Below are positions 36,201-44,879 of a stretch of 64,000 nucleotides of DNA, piece by piece (the first letter of the stretch is position 1; every line of letters starts with the position of its first letter). The position numbers and the translations under genes are program-made. Below the pieces are notes generated by a model. That model saw only the letters and a list, made by a program, of their open reading frames with translations. It did no database searches and was not told where the DNA came from. Source of the stretch: an uncultured Pirellulaceae bacterium (GTDB lineage: Bacteria; Planctomycetota; Planctomycetia; Pirellulales; Pirellulaceae); NCBI GenBank assembly GCA_938083195.1, contig CALKCK010000009.1, positions 186,001 through 250,000 on the forward strand. The letters are read 5' to 3'.

Positions 36201-38298
36201 CTGAAAGTTTCGCGCCCTTGGCAATGTTGGCTCGAATCTTTCGCGTTTGGGCCAAGCCAGGAATCCTTGCGGCCAAGTCATCCATACCCAAAGTATTGGC
36301 AAAGACGGCTGCTGTCTTGCGGTGTGCGTCATCGGTGTCGTGAATGGACTGTGTGATCATGCGCTCAATTATCTTGAATTCCGCGGCTTCAGGATGCGAA
36401 GCCGCCGTCTGTTTCCACCAATCCATCATGGGAAGGCCGCCGACTTGGAACCTATGTTTTTCGGATTCCACTTTGAGGTTCGACTTCGGATCGTCAACGT
36501 AATAAAATCCACTAAGGTGCTTCTCTGCTGCCGCACCCAGCTTGACTCCATCGGGAATCAATCCATTCTCAACCGTGTCGTTCCATTTCCACATCGCCGA
36601 AGCAAGCGTCATTCGCCGCGCTGGCAGATCGCCCGAATTGAATTGTTGTTCGAGCTGCAGCCAGGTTGTGTTCCTTCCAAGCCAGCGCTGAGCCGCCTGG
36701 CGAACAAAACTGTCGCTGCTCATCGCGAGATTGCTGATTGATTCACCGAGCCCTGCGTCATCTTTTGCGACCAGACCATCCGCCGCCCGCAATCCGGCAA
36801 GTTGCGTGACAGGCGACTCGCTGGCGAGCAGCGACTTGACCTGCGATTCACTTAAGTGATGGAACCGACGCAGGATGTCAGCGGCGGTGCTGACCACTTC
36901 CCCGTCATCGGAAGACAACGCGCCCGTCAGTGCAGCAACAACCTGCTCGTCGTCGTGCCGGCCAGCAAGCCACGCCAGGCTGTACCAGGCCGGACTGCCT
37001 GCAGTGGCTTTGTGGAACCGCTGCGTTATCAGCTCGTCGCCACCCATGTTACGCGAAATGATCTCCCGATGGGCGTTGAACCGTCGCTTCCACGAGGACG
37101 ATTCGATTTCGCCTAGGAGCGTCTTGATGTCCGCCGTGGATGGGTCATAGGCGTGAGATTGCAATGGGGTTTTTGGATTCGAAATCAGAATGAGATCGGT
37201 TTGCTTCACGGGCGACGCTTCGTTGCGTTCCATAAAACAGATACTTGCAAACAACCGACCATCGTTGCCTGTGAATACGGCCACCGGACGAGCTGTTCCT
37301 TTTCCAACGAGCAGTGTTTTCTGGCTGCTTGAGAATGACGCACCGCGAGCTTTCAGTGGGAATCGCCCAAGTTCCCGACTGCCCCATCTCGCGACAACAA
37401 GCGACCGTTTATAGGCATCGCCAAGGTGATCTTCGTTGTAATAACAAGTACCAAACGGCACGAAACGTCCCAGCGCGGGATCGATGGTTTGGATTAGGTC
37501 ATTGCGATATGGCTCTTTGGCCTGGAGCCAACCGCGCGACCACTGGTAATGCGAGCCTTCGGTCACGTGCGTCAACCGTCCGAATGAGTGAAGCGCACTG
37601 CCTTCCTGATCGTTATCGTTTCCAAACAGATTCCAATGCTCATCGAAGTCAAGATCACAGATATTGCGAAGCCCGCCGGAGATCGTCTTCAGATCGTGCG
37701 TCTTCGGGTCGTATCGAACCACACCGCCCACACCAGTCCACGGAAACATTCTGGCATTTGGCCCACTTAAAAACGTCCAATGCCACACGTGCCCTGGGTT
37801 AGTCTTGCTTCGAAAGACGCCCGGCTGTGGATCGCCAAACGCAAGATAAAGACCACCATCGGGCCCCATCTTCATGCCATGAAAACCCTGATGGATGTGA
37901 CCAAGCGGGATGCCCCAGACGAGACGTTCAAAGGTCACATTGTCTGGATCGCGAATCACATTCGGCAATCGATAAAGTGCCGTGACTGTCAACACGTAAA
38001 GATCATCGCCGGCCACCTGTAACGAATACGCCCACGTGTCCGCGGGTAACGTTGCGATGGTTTTACGTGTTTTGAATCGACCTTTGCCGTCCGCTTCAAA
38101 CAGATATACCGCGTCGCGCCCGCCAACATATAGGTTACCGCGGGGATCCATATCCATACTGATATAGAACGCTTTGGGGTCCGAGTGGATTAAATCCAGC
38201 TGGAGCCCATCGTCAAGACAACGATAGTTATCCTGCCCGTGAGCCGCGCCGAGTGACGCCAGTACAACGATGCCAATAAACAACTCTTTTAGGGCCAT
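33298..38298 (-). CDS. Giant fusion: dehydrogenase / HEAT / cytochrome c / DUF1080 / discoidin-like / sulfatase
   Basis: A 1666-residue secreted protein with six parts. Signal peptide (1-21). Residues about 30-375: beta-propeller of the PVC 'membrane-bound dehydrogenase' type ('DMDPRGNLYVGGRDAVYLFE', 'GGLRNICDLDFDEHWNLFG'). About 390-700: HEAT-like helices. About 715-855: cytochrome c domain with 'CVACHDSGQGGGVIGPSLAG' at 733. About 858-1043: DUF1080 (3-keto-disaccharide hydrolase-like, 'GGFYFNVPDRQ', 'AGEWNRMVV'). About 1070-1205: F5/8-type C (discoidin) sugar-binding domain. About 1229-1660: complete sulfatase with 'VVLILSDDMGYSDL', Cys1279 in 'CVASRMGLLTG' and 'VGKWHLGG'. The frame is open throughout, with no internal stop. 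It suggests one enzyme that binds, oxidises and desulfates a polysaccharide, which is inference. The sulfatase Cys motif has Ala in place of the usual Pro. Confidence 0.85.
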   Translation of the reverse strand: MALKELFIGIVVLASLGAAHGQDNYRCLDDGLQLDLIHSDPKAFYISMDMDPRGNLYVGGRDAVYLFEADGKGRFKTRKTIATLPADTWAYSLQVAGDDLYVLTVTALYRLPNVIRDPDNVTFERLVWGIPLGHIHQGFHGMKMGPDGGLYLAFGDPQPGVFRSKTNPGHVWHWTFLSGPNARMFPWTGVGGVVRYDPKTHDLKTISGGLRNICDLDFDEHWNLFGNDNDQEGSALHSFGRLTHVTEGSHYQWSRGWLQAKEPYRNDLIQTIDPALGRFVPFGTCYYNEDHLGDAYKRSLVVARWGSRELGRFPLKARGASFSSSQKTLLVGKGTARPVAVFTGNDGRLFASICFMERNEASPVKQTDLILISNPKTPLQSHAYDPSTADIKTLLGEIESSSWKRRFNAHREIISRNMGGDELITQRFHKATAGSPAWYSLAWLAGRHDDEQVVAALTGALSSDDGEVVSTAADILRRFHHLSESQVKSLLASESPVTQLAGLRAADGLVAKDDAGLGESISNLAMSSDSFVRQAAQRWLGRNTTWLQLEQQFNSGDLPARRMTLASAMWKWNDTVENGLIPDGVKLGAAAEKHLSGFYYVDDPKSNLKVESEKHRFQVGGLPMMDWWKQTAASHPEAAEFKIIERMITQSIHDTDDAHRKTAAVFANTLGMDDLAARIPGLAQTRKIRANIAKGAKLSANKAMPPEYQSIDWTTAWKQGDTKTGATLFREKCVACHDSGQGGGVIGPSLAGIAKRFTPQYLAQSVAAPSKDVSPNFQSWKILQDDGKLLLGFLSGEDENRVTLQMMDGSLKAVEKSTIEEKAPSKTSLMPVGLISGPDDLKHIVRYLMTLKTSGSSEDFINLIPGGDLKEHFETTGNWTLSKEGVVYLQPRDGEVDWKRYGDYLWLKNEYKDFQCEFEYKHEKGGNGGFYFNVPDRQQAVGAVVEVQIRDSAGIEELDAHSITGGILPGVAPRANATRPAGEWNRMVVTSVSGKVTVRLNGVLVNNVSLSHPRLKKKAKQGFIGFQDHGLPFWLRNVRIRELVGVPSSSTPKVTKKPPVKNIVGPINPTIANLFEFVATESRFIRVQILETNRGQPCIDQLEIYSPDSPKNLALHSNGGKATASSLLPGYDKHKIEFLNDGKYGNDRSWISAKKTGWVQIELSETTKIDRIVLSRDRGGKLIYRTPIAFNILVSEDGKEWTTVKEVRPGKATAPAPKPTGRTSSTKPSGPNVVLILSDDMGYSDLPKFGKSEIPTPNIDRLAKEGTLFTDAYVTAPICVASRMGLLTGQHQQRFGIYGNMYGEEKTRLFLRQTLLPSSFQKVGYRTALVGKWHLGGNANLQYNKGGPNDRGFDEFVGIRGGHANFWKGTPVFRGNTRFPAPEYLTDLWGSEACAFIDRNLSNPFFLYLAFNAVHAPMHALDEDRAKFPNIKDENRRTYDGMLLAMDRSIGRVLDRLDKHGIADNTIVIFLNDNGGGGNTTQYATHSRNFANNKPLQGHKFDILEGGVRVPMIMRWPTRVPAGKVYRQMVSSMDIYPTLVGAAGLKMPEKQTTDGINLLPFINGKKDSKPHDWLCWQNRSWMPREDGAPVKPRPKVHNSAIRKGNWKLVRLNEKIASDDPPPAWQLYDLANDVGERKDVADQHDGIVEALSAQFNRWRSSMHPTVE

Positions 38299-38379
38299 AT
38301 TTTGGTAGACTCCTTGGGAGATTCCTTGGGAGATTCTCGTGCTAATCGACGCAGCGACAGGGAATTGACTCTCTCACTC

Positions 38380-39084
38380 CTACTCAACTTCACGAATCCT
38401 GATGTTTTTCCAACGGACAGAAAGAGGCTCGGTTTTCTGACCAACTCCATGGACTTGGAAGCCGAGACGACCTTTCGCAAAGTGTGTGCGAGTGTCTTTG
38501 CCGTCAGAAATCTTTGTGCCGTTGACCCAAACCTGGATAGTTTCCCCCTTCGCGAGAACTCGATAGCTATTCCAGTCGTCTTTCTTATAGGCCTTGTTCG
38601 TGACTTCAGGTTTTGGATCCAGCAGCCAGCCTCCGATGCCTTCAAACCAAACACCAGCAGCGTTCCCGTTTGCAGCGATTTCCACCTGCGGACCAAAAAG
38701 CGATTTTCCATCAGCTTTCTTTTTTGCCTTCTTGGCGTCTTTTTCAGACAAGCCAGCCGGGATTTCGTCAGCGCTGGAAATCGAACGAATCTGTACGCCC
38801 GAGTTGAGAGCCTCATCACACTTGACGTCGAACGTCAGTTCAAAATCGCCGTAGCTCTTTGGCGGACAGAGGAATGTGTTGGGCGTGCGTGGTTTGGTGG
38901 TTCCAACAAGACAGTCGTCTTCGACCTTGTATGTCGCTTCGCCACCTTTCTGTTCCCAGCCTTCAATGTCGCGTCCGTTAAAGATCGTGACCCACTCATG
39001 CTCATCAGCGCCGGCGTTTTGTCCAAACAAACTCACAGCGAACGCCACAACGATAACCAGATAACCTGCCAATGTTCTCTTCAT
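38380..39084 (-). CDS. DUF1080 (3-keto-disaccharide hydrolase-like) secreted protein
   Basis: A 234-residue protein with a signal peptide of about 26 residues ('GYLVIVVAFAVSLFGQNAG'). The rest is one DUF1080 domain: 'WVTIFNGRDIEGWEQKGG', 'FLCPPKSYGDFELTFDVKCD', 'NSGVQIRS', 'DWNSYRVLAKGETIQVWVNG' and the closing 'IRIREVE'. Some members cleave 3-keto-glycosides after an oxidoreductase step. It lies 81 bases upstream of the giant fusion, which holds another DUF1080 domain, and is likely in the same transcript. Confidence 0.9.
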   Translation of the reverse strand: MKRTLAGYLVIVVAFAVSLFGQNAGADEHEWVTIFNGRDIEGWEQKGGEATYKVEDDCLVGTTKPRTPNTFLCPPKSYGDFELTFDVKCDEALNSGVQIRSISSADEIPAGLSEKDAKKAKKKADGKSLFGPQVEIAANGNAAGVWFEGIGGWLLDPKPEVTNKAYKKDDWNSYRVLAKGETIQVWVNGTKISDGKDTRTHFAKGRLGFQVHGVGQKTEPLSVRWKNIRIREVE

Positions 39085-39245
39085 AACCTTTTTCCTAATC
39101 TATGTGTTTTCTACCAACTGAAAATAAGCCGCGTGTTCTCTGCCGTCCTTCGCACACTTCCCCTATCTTTTGATCTAATGTTCTTTTCCCGTTCCGCTTT
39201 GCATTCTACGGACAAAAACCAGGCTCCATACTCTTTGTCGTCACC

Positions 39246-39340
39246 CGCGACGATGAAGACCAGATTGGGTCTTCCACTGCAGGAAAGGAGGCTGCAATCG
39301 TGACTCCCATCAATAGGGCGAATAGCGATAAGTGTTTCAT
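39246..39340 (-). pseudogene. Third copy of the sulfatase 5' end, decayed
   Basis: The minus strand starts 'MKHLSLFALLMGVTIAAS' and then loses frame. The nucleotide sequence from 39246 to 39360, including bases upstream of the start, matches the minus-strand start of the intact sulfatase at about 26690-26800. Only the signal peptide region and about 12 codons remain. Confidence 0.78.
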
Positions 39341-39419
39341 TATTAGAAATTCAGTTTAGAACTGGTGAAACTATGAAGTATAAAATCCGACCTACCGTTC
39401 CTGATTCTTCGGCGAGCGA

Positions 39420-39563
39420 CTAACTGAGTTTCCAACCCTTGCGGAACTCGCGATTGATGTACCGTTCAGCATCGGAAGCGCTGGTGGCTCACATCTCTTT
39501 TGTATCCCACTTGATCTTCTTACCAGCGCGAGACGCGACATTGCCTGAAGGGTTGGCAGGGAT
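39420..39563 (-). pseudogene. C-terminal relic of a Gfo/Idh/MocA oxidoreductase
   Basis: The minus strand reads 'GNVASRAGKKIKWDTKEM', an in-frame TGA at 39489-39491, then 'ATSASDAERYINREFRKGW' and 'KLS' before a stop. This is the typical tail of planctomycete Gfo/Idh/MocA sugar oxidoreductases ('GN(I/V)A-R-GKK(L/I)-WD' and 'YIxREYRKGW'). The NAD-binding domain is missing. Confidence 0.8.
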
Positions 39564-39580
39564 TACATGAACCCCATAAG

Positions 39581-40891
39581 CTAAGTCAACAATTCCCTTA
39601 GGGACCCTTTTCCGGTGTCATATTTTTCATACGCGCCTCCCATATTGAAATGCTCGACAGGATTCCCCGCTGCTTCGAGTAACGTAGCATAGAAGCTGTT
39701 AATCGGTCGATCATTTTCGACTTTAACGTAGTGGCCTTCTTGCATCGTTCCTCCAAAATTACCTAGAGTCATGAAGGGCCAACTTGCGCCGTTGGTGTGC
39801 TGTTTGTCAGCATTATTGCTGGTATAGACAATCAGGGTGTTGTCCATCATGGTGCCATTGCCTTCCGGCGTTTCCTCAAGGGCCTGGACGAGTTTCGACA
39901 ACATTCGCATGTTGTATTGGCGAATCCGTGTCCAGATATCGGATGTCATGGATAAATGGCCCAATGAATGGCCCGATGGATTAATACCCAAGCCTTCCCA
40001 TGAACCATAGAATTCGCCGCAGCCTGAATTGATCGTAGCCACATTAGTGAGGCCCGCTTTCAGTGCAGCAATCGTCAAATCAAGCATCGCGTCATGCCAA
40101 TCTGTTTCATGCTGGGGGGCCGAGTATTTTTCGTCAAATTCAGGCATGTACGCTTTGAGACTCTCCGACACGGTACTTACACTGTCTCGGAATGCACTGA
40201 TATCTCGATAGGGTTTTAATTTTTGCCGGGCACTCTCTGGTAAAGTTCTAGCGCTTTGGGTTGAGGTTTTAGCGATGAAATCCAACATCTTAGAATTTTC
40301 ATCGTAAGTACTTCGTTGCTTGCCAGTAGCAACTGATCCAAACATGATCCGGTATAGAAATGTTGGGTCACAGATCATCGACGCTTTATCCCCAGGTCCC
40401 CAAGCAGAGGTTGCATGGAAAATGGGAACTTGTTTCATCCGATTCAGCGATTCCATGCCGACACTCAAAAGAGGCACCGGCGCCTCGGGGAGAACCTTGC
40501 TTAATGCGCAATCAATGGTGATGTCGAAGGGGGTGGATTTATTTCTTCGGTAGCCACCCAGACATCCATAATAAGCACTGTGAGCTGGACTGGTGTGTTT
40601 GCCGTGCAGGCCCTGAATAATCGTAAGTTTGTCACGGTGAGGCGATAGAGGATCAATGAATACCGGAAGATCTTTTGATTTAAGTGACTTGCCGGATTTA
40701 ATTCCTTTGACTGTGCAATTATCGTCACTGAATCCTTGGGATTGCAAGAAAAACACAACTCTTTTGGGCTGCTTGGCACCATGAAGTTGACTAACCTTAT
40801 TGTCCGCGGCCGATGCGGTGCAATAGGGAACCGCCGTGCTCGCTCCAGCTACCGCACAGATGCCTTTAATCATGTCTCGTCTATTCAGCAT
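39581..40891 (-). CDS. DUF1552 protein, second copy
   Basis: A 436-residue DUF1552 protein. The N-terminus 'MLNRRDMIKGICAVAGAST' looks like a twin-arginine signal. It carries 'LTIIQGLHGKHTSPAHSAYY', 'SINSGCGEFYGS'-type sequence ('TINSGCGEFYGSWEGLGINP') and 'NTLIVYTSNNADKQHTNGAS'. It differs considerably from the copy at 28411-29679, so the two are not a recent duplication. It follows the DUF1592-type gene by 10 bases (operon). Function unknown. Confidence 0.86.
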   Translation of the reverse strand: MLNRRDMIKGICAVAGASTAVPYCTASAADNKVSQLHGAKQPKRVVFFLQSQGFSDDNCTVKGIKSGKSLKSKDLPVFIDPLSPHRDKLTIIQGLHGKHTSPAHSAYYGCLGGYRRNKSTPFDITIDCALSKVLPEAPVPLLSVGMESLNRMKQVPIFHATSAWGPGDKASMICDPTFLYRIMFGSVATGKQRSTYDENSKMLDFIAKTSTQSARTLPESARQKLKPYRDISAFRDSVSTVSESLKAYMPEFDEKYSAPQHETDWHDAMLDLTIAALKAGLTNVATINSGCGEFYGSWEGLGINPSGHSLGHLSMTSDIWTRIRQYNMRMLSKLVQALEETPEGNGTMMDNTLIVYTSNNADKQHTNGASWPFMTLGNFGGTMQEGHYVKVENDRPINSFYATLLEAAGNPVEHFNMGGAYEKYDTGKGSLRELLT

Positions 40892-40901
40892 ACTTGTTCC
40901 T

Positions 40902-43376
40902 TTAGTTTTGCACGGGCTTACGGTATAGAAATGAATCTGAAGTCATCAGTGAAATAATGAGGGCCTTCATGCTCCCGCCATTATCTTGATAAGCCTGATG
41001 GGCGGCTTGGAGGGTTGGAGCATCATTAATAGTTTCATTACGCCCCATCCAATAACGGAAGGCGTGCCTCACAAAAACTTGCTCCACGTGCTCACTATTG
41101 GCCAAGCGATGAATAAGTTCAAAAGCATCTTCGACCTTACCATCCAACGCTTGAGCACCACTGGCAATAATTTCCCCGCTGGTGTCAACAGGATTGCCAT
41201 TTTCATCGATTTGTTTTCCCTTTTTGATTTTTCTAAATTTCCCGACATGGTTGAAGACTTCAAAGGGAAGACCTAGAGGATCCATTTTCTGATGGCAACG
41301 CCAGCATTCGTTCTCTCGGGTCACGCGCATTCGATGGCGCAATGTCTCTTTCGGTTCATCAGGTAAAACCGCATCGACTGTGATCGGTACTTCAGGCACG
41401 CCTCCACCCAATAGTCGTTCCCTGATCCATCGCCCCCGAAGCACTGCGTGGTTTTCCATCGCATCTGAATGGGCAATCAGCCAACTGGGCTGGGTGAGAA
41501 TTCCGCAACGTTCGGTGGTAGGAAAAGCCACCATTTCCCAAGGCGAAGGACCAGTGACGCTGGTTGAAGCCCAGTACTCACGTATGAAAATTGGTCGTTC
41601 GATATCTTCAATACCTATTTCTGATGTTTGGCTTTGGCGCTTTCCGTATCGTGTGACCGTGTTGTTGTAAAAAGAAAGCGAAGTCGCATTGTTGTAAGTA
41701 TGAAATGGCTTTTCTTCTTTGACGGTAGGTCTGATTCTTACGACACATTCGTTCGTCGTTAAAAGTTCATGCAAGACCCTGCGGTCTGCCGCTAAAACAA
41801 ATTCGATCAATCGATCGGTTTCAGACACCAAATAGTTCATCTTGAGGTTGTATTGATTGCCCGTATCGTGAACCTGTACCGCCTTCAAAGATTTGGTGTC
41901 CTTGCAAACCAAAGGTGCACGATGGTAATCAAAGTACTCCTGGAAAAACCTCAAAATCCGCGGTTTGCGAATAGAGCCGTCCTCCATAATCCGAGTGACC
42001 TCGCGAAGAACATCCTCACGCGTCTTTAGTTTCCCTTCCTTGAGAGCTGACTGCAATTGAGGGTCCGGCGACATATAGGTCAGCGCACCTGCAATCGAAT
42101 TAGCCAACTCGTCTCCAGCGAGCATTACCCGGCCGTATCGATCGGGTTCACCACTACCAAATTCATAACGGTACAACGCTTCCGGGTGTAGCAAGATTGG
42201 CGCGCAACCAACAATCAGCCCCTCTACTTTCCCTAACGCTTTCACTTCCGTTTGAATAAATGAAATCTGCTGATTCAATTCCTCAACCCGGGGATCTCGA
42301 CCCGTGAGGGCATGAAAAAGAAAGGGCACCAGTTTTTCTAATTGAGCTTGTGTGGGTAACTCTTCCGTCTCCATGATATCCATAAACGGGCTGTACTTGC
42401 GCTGATAGCCTTTGATGTACAAATGGCAGCCTTCCCGATCGGCGAAACTCCTCTTCTTACCATCGACAATCATGGTGCCAATTCGGTAGAGGGTAAATTT
42501 TTCAGGATCCCTCCACATGTAATCCGGCACGTCCACCGAACCGACAATCATGTGCTTCAAAACCGCTTTCGCATTGGTTACTAGCAATTGCATCTCATCA
42601 CTCGTTACTTGGTACATCACAGGAAAATCCTGCAACCCCCTTTCATCGCTCAGACTTTGAACTTGCCTGACAGATGGAAAACCGTTCGGCCAACCTGAAC
42701 CATTGCGTATTCCCATGACTTGATCAGAACCCAATGACAATCTCAAATCTCCGGTGTCGGTCATGATTTTTGAAACCATCACCGGGTCGCCACTGGCCAA
42801 TTGCCCAGGATATTTAGGATTGTATTTTGGCGTGTTGTGAACCAGTTCTTTGAGTTTGACGAGATAGGCGGCGGGGTGAATGCGCCACATTCTCGACGGG
42901 GTTGAGGGCGGATCAACTTCTTTGACTATGTCAGAAAAGAGCAACTGGTGGTCCACATAATTACCCTTGGTGGGTAATAGATTTTCGTGAAAGCCGCCTT
43001 GGTCTTTCGACGCTTTTTGCAGATCTTCGATCACGCCGTTCACAAAGTGCATGCGATCCAAGTGATCGGGTTGTTCTTCTGTCCGGGGTGGCATTTCCTT
43101 GAGCGAAACCTGCTCCCAGACTTTCTGCCATTCAACTGAATTCGATGCCGTCACTGATTGGAGAGACTCGATGTCGAAGCCGCCCGCTTTAGTTTCACCG
43201 TCATGGCAATCGACACAATAGTTCTCAATAAATGCTTGTTGGAAAGTCTCACCAGCGAGCGCAGAGTCACCATCGCCCGTCGTGGCCAGCATCATTAATA
43301 GCGGGCAAATCCCATGGATTAGTAACAGTCTCAACACAATTCCTGGTCCCCATTTTGTGCCACATTGAATCGGCAC
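40902..43376 (-). CDS. DUF1592/1588/1585-type cytochrome protein, second copy
   Basis: An 824-residue secreted protein. A hydrophobic N-terminus precedes 'FIENYCVDCHDGETKAGGFD' with a CxxCH heme motif near residue 55. DUF1592-type blocks follow ('ILRFFQEYFDYHRAPLVCKD'), then 'RGRWIRERLLGG', 'ENECWRCHQKMDPLGLPFE' (second CxxCH near 692) and 'LMTSDSFLYRK'. It is shorter than the copy at 29684 because it lacks the carbohydrate-binding-like insert. It probably works with the DUF1552 protein encoded next. Base composition is lower in GC than the 25-39 kb region. Confidence 0.86.
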   Translation of the reverse strand: MPIQCGTKWGPGIVLRLLLIHGICPLLMMLATTGDGDSALAGETFQQAFIENYCVDCHDGETKAGGFDIESLQSVTASNSVEWQKVWEQVSLKEMPPRTEEQPDHLDRMHFVNGVIEDLQKASKDQGGFHENLLPTKGNYVDHQLLFSDIVKEVDPPSTPSRMWRIHPAAYLVKLKELVHNTPKYNPKYPGQLASGDPVMVSKIMTDTGDLRLSLGSDQVMGIRNGSGWPNGFPSVRQVQSLSDERGLQDFPVMYQVTSDEMQLLVTNAKAVLKHMIVGSVDVPDYMWRDPEKFTLYRIGTMIVDGKKRSFADREGCHLYIKGYQRKYSPFMDIMETEELPTQAQLEKLVPFLFHALTGRDPRVEELNQQISFIQTEVKALGKVEGLIVGCAPILLHPEALYRYEFGSGEPDRYGRVMLAGDELANSIAGALTYMSPDPQLQSALKEGKLKTREDVLREVTRIMEDGSIRKPRILRFFQEYFDYHRAPLVCKDTKSLKAVQVHDTGNQYNLKMNYLVSETDRLIEFVLAADRRVLHELLTTNECVVRIRPTVKEEKPFHTYNNATSLSFYNNTVTRYGKRQSQTSEIGIEDIERPIFIREYWASTSVTGPSPWEMVAFPTTERCGILTQPSWLIAHSDAMENHAVLRGRWIRERLLGGGVPEVPITVDAVLPDEPKETLRHRMRVTRENECWRCHQKMDPLGLPFEVFNHVGKFRKIKKGKQIDENGNPVDTSGEIIASGAQALDGKVEDAFELIHRLANSEHVEQVFVRHAFRYWMGRNETINDAPTLQAAHQAYQDNGGSMKALIISLMTSDSFLYRKPVQN

Positions 43377-43786
43377 ACGCCTGATGGACGAATACCAACG
43401 CTGTATTATAGCTGTTCCCCACTAACATTGCTGCAATTTCTGCATCTATATGGTTGACTTATTGCTTTGAGATTCTGCTCGCGTTTTTGCTCTCCTGAGA
43501 TCGAAACTTGCATTATTTGAAAATAAGCCTCCGTCCATTGCCCGGGTGCCGCGCTCACGACTGCGAGATTGACTCGGCACATCGAGAAACTCGATCGCTC
43601 CAACCATGCACAGCCGCGATAACTCAAACGACTCACCAATGGCTTGGTCATTGAATAAGACCACTGACCTAGGTTTTCAACAAAGCTCCCTTGCAATCGC
43701 TTAGATTTCTAAAGAGCCACTAGAATTAATTAGCCAGTCGTGAAAACATGAGATCGATGCAAACAAAATTTTGAGCCTGTTTGCAA
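43377..43786. other. Intergenic stretch without recognised gene
   Basis: Overlapping minus-strand frames at 43406-43696 encode 72-96 residues with no recognised domain and no ribosome binding site. They might be a decayed gene, but I cannot support a call. Confidence 0.4.
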
Positions 43787-44431
43787 TCAAGCATCGTTTG
43801 CAATTGCAACCCTGTAGGCGTCGGCAATTTCATTCGGGCCCGTGATCGTAACGTGCATGTCGCGAATTAATCCATCTTGAATTTTGTAGATCCAGCCATG
43901 CACCGCCAACTCCTGACCATTCTCCCAAGCCTCTTGAACAACGGTCGTATGGCAGACGTTGTGAGCCTGTTCCACAACATTTAGTTCGCATAGGCGATCG
44001 AGACGTTCACTTTCGTCTGGAATAACTTTCAGGACCGCATCATGTTTATTGCGAACGTCTCGGATGTGCCGGAGCCAATTGTCAATTAACCCAAGATGAT
44101 GATTCTGGCTGGCAGCTTTTACCCCACCGCAACCATAGTGTCCGCAAACAATGATGTGCCTTACTTTCAGGACGGCAACCGCAAATTCAATTACGCTCAA
44201 GCAATTAAAATCAGTGTGCACAACTACATTGGCAATATTTCGATGAACAAACACTTCTCCGGGCATCAGCCCAACAATTTGGTTCGCCGGGACGCGACTG
44301 TCGGCACAACCGATCCACAAATATTCCGGAGTCTGCTTCTCTGCCAACTTTGAAAAAAAACTAGGATCTTCGGCATTGACCTTTTCGGCCCACGCTTTAT
44401 TTTTCTGAATTAATTCCGGCAATACACGCAT
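43787..44431 (-). CDS. can: Beta-class carbonic anhydrase
   Basis: A 214-residue enzyme that interconverts CO2 and bicarbonate. Zinc and active-site residues are all visible: Cys and Asp-Arg in 'IGCADSRVPANQIVGL' and His/Cys in 'IIVCGHYGCGGV'. 'VFVHRNIANVVVHTD' is the conserved loop. The ATG at 44431 begins 'MRVLPELIQKNKAWAEKV', the usual start; the frame extends 17 codons further upstream without family similarity. No signal peptide, so it is cytoplasmic. Confidence 0.95.
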   Translation of the reverse strand: MRVLPELIQKNKAWAEKVNAEDPSFFSKLAEKQTPEYLWIGCADSRVPANQIVGLMPGEVFVHRNIANVVVHTDFNCLSVIEFAVAVLKVRHIIVCGHYGCGGVKAASQNHHLGLIDNWLRHIRDVRNKHDAVLKVIPDESERLDRLCELNVVEQAHNVCHTTVVQEAWENGQELAVHGWIYKIQDGLIRDMHVTITGPNEIADAYRVAIANDA

Positions 44432-44879
44432 GGCATTAAAACTTCCTAGAAAAAGCTGCACAAGACAGACGGGATGCTGCAACCAATCCGCACGCTAATC
44501 AATATAGTGGCTCTTGGACTACCCGCAACCAAATTCAGAGGGAACCCTAAATGCAGAGTCTTTCTATTTGGCACCTGTAAATACTAAACAACGAATCTAA
44601 ATTCAAATGCACATTTCAATTCAGACGACACACAATGCCATCAACAACAAATTCAAATTCGCTTTTGCTCCAAGGCAGATAATCGTCAACTGGTGGTGAG
44701 CAATTCGAGAACAACGGGCCTGACAACGATCTCTTAATAAAAACTGCAACTAAGAGGCTTCCGCAGCACCTGATCTAAGTCCCAATTATGCCAGAAATGT
44801 TCGACATTCTTACTAATGAGTTTGTAGAATAAGAACATTGCAGACTGTCTTAAAACCGTCCTGAGGTCACATTAGCGAT
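44432..44879. other. Intergenic stretch between carbonic anhydrase and cyclase-fold gene
   Basis: About 450 A/T-rich bases between divergent genes. No ORF, RNA gene or terminator was recognised; promoters for both sides probably lie here. Confidence 0.5.

Noticed and set aside
39489..39491. In-frame TGA in the Gfo/Idh tail as another selenocysteine codon
   Set aside because: The position is not a redox or metal site in this family, and the rest of the gene is missing, so it is simple decay.
43406..43696. 96-codon minus-strand ORF as a gene
   Set aside because: No ribosome binding site, no domain, and another frame overlaps it with equal plausibility.
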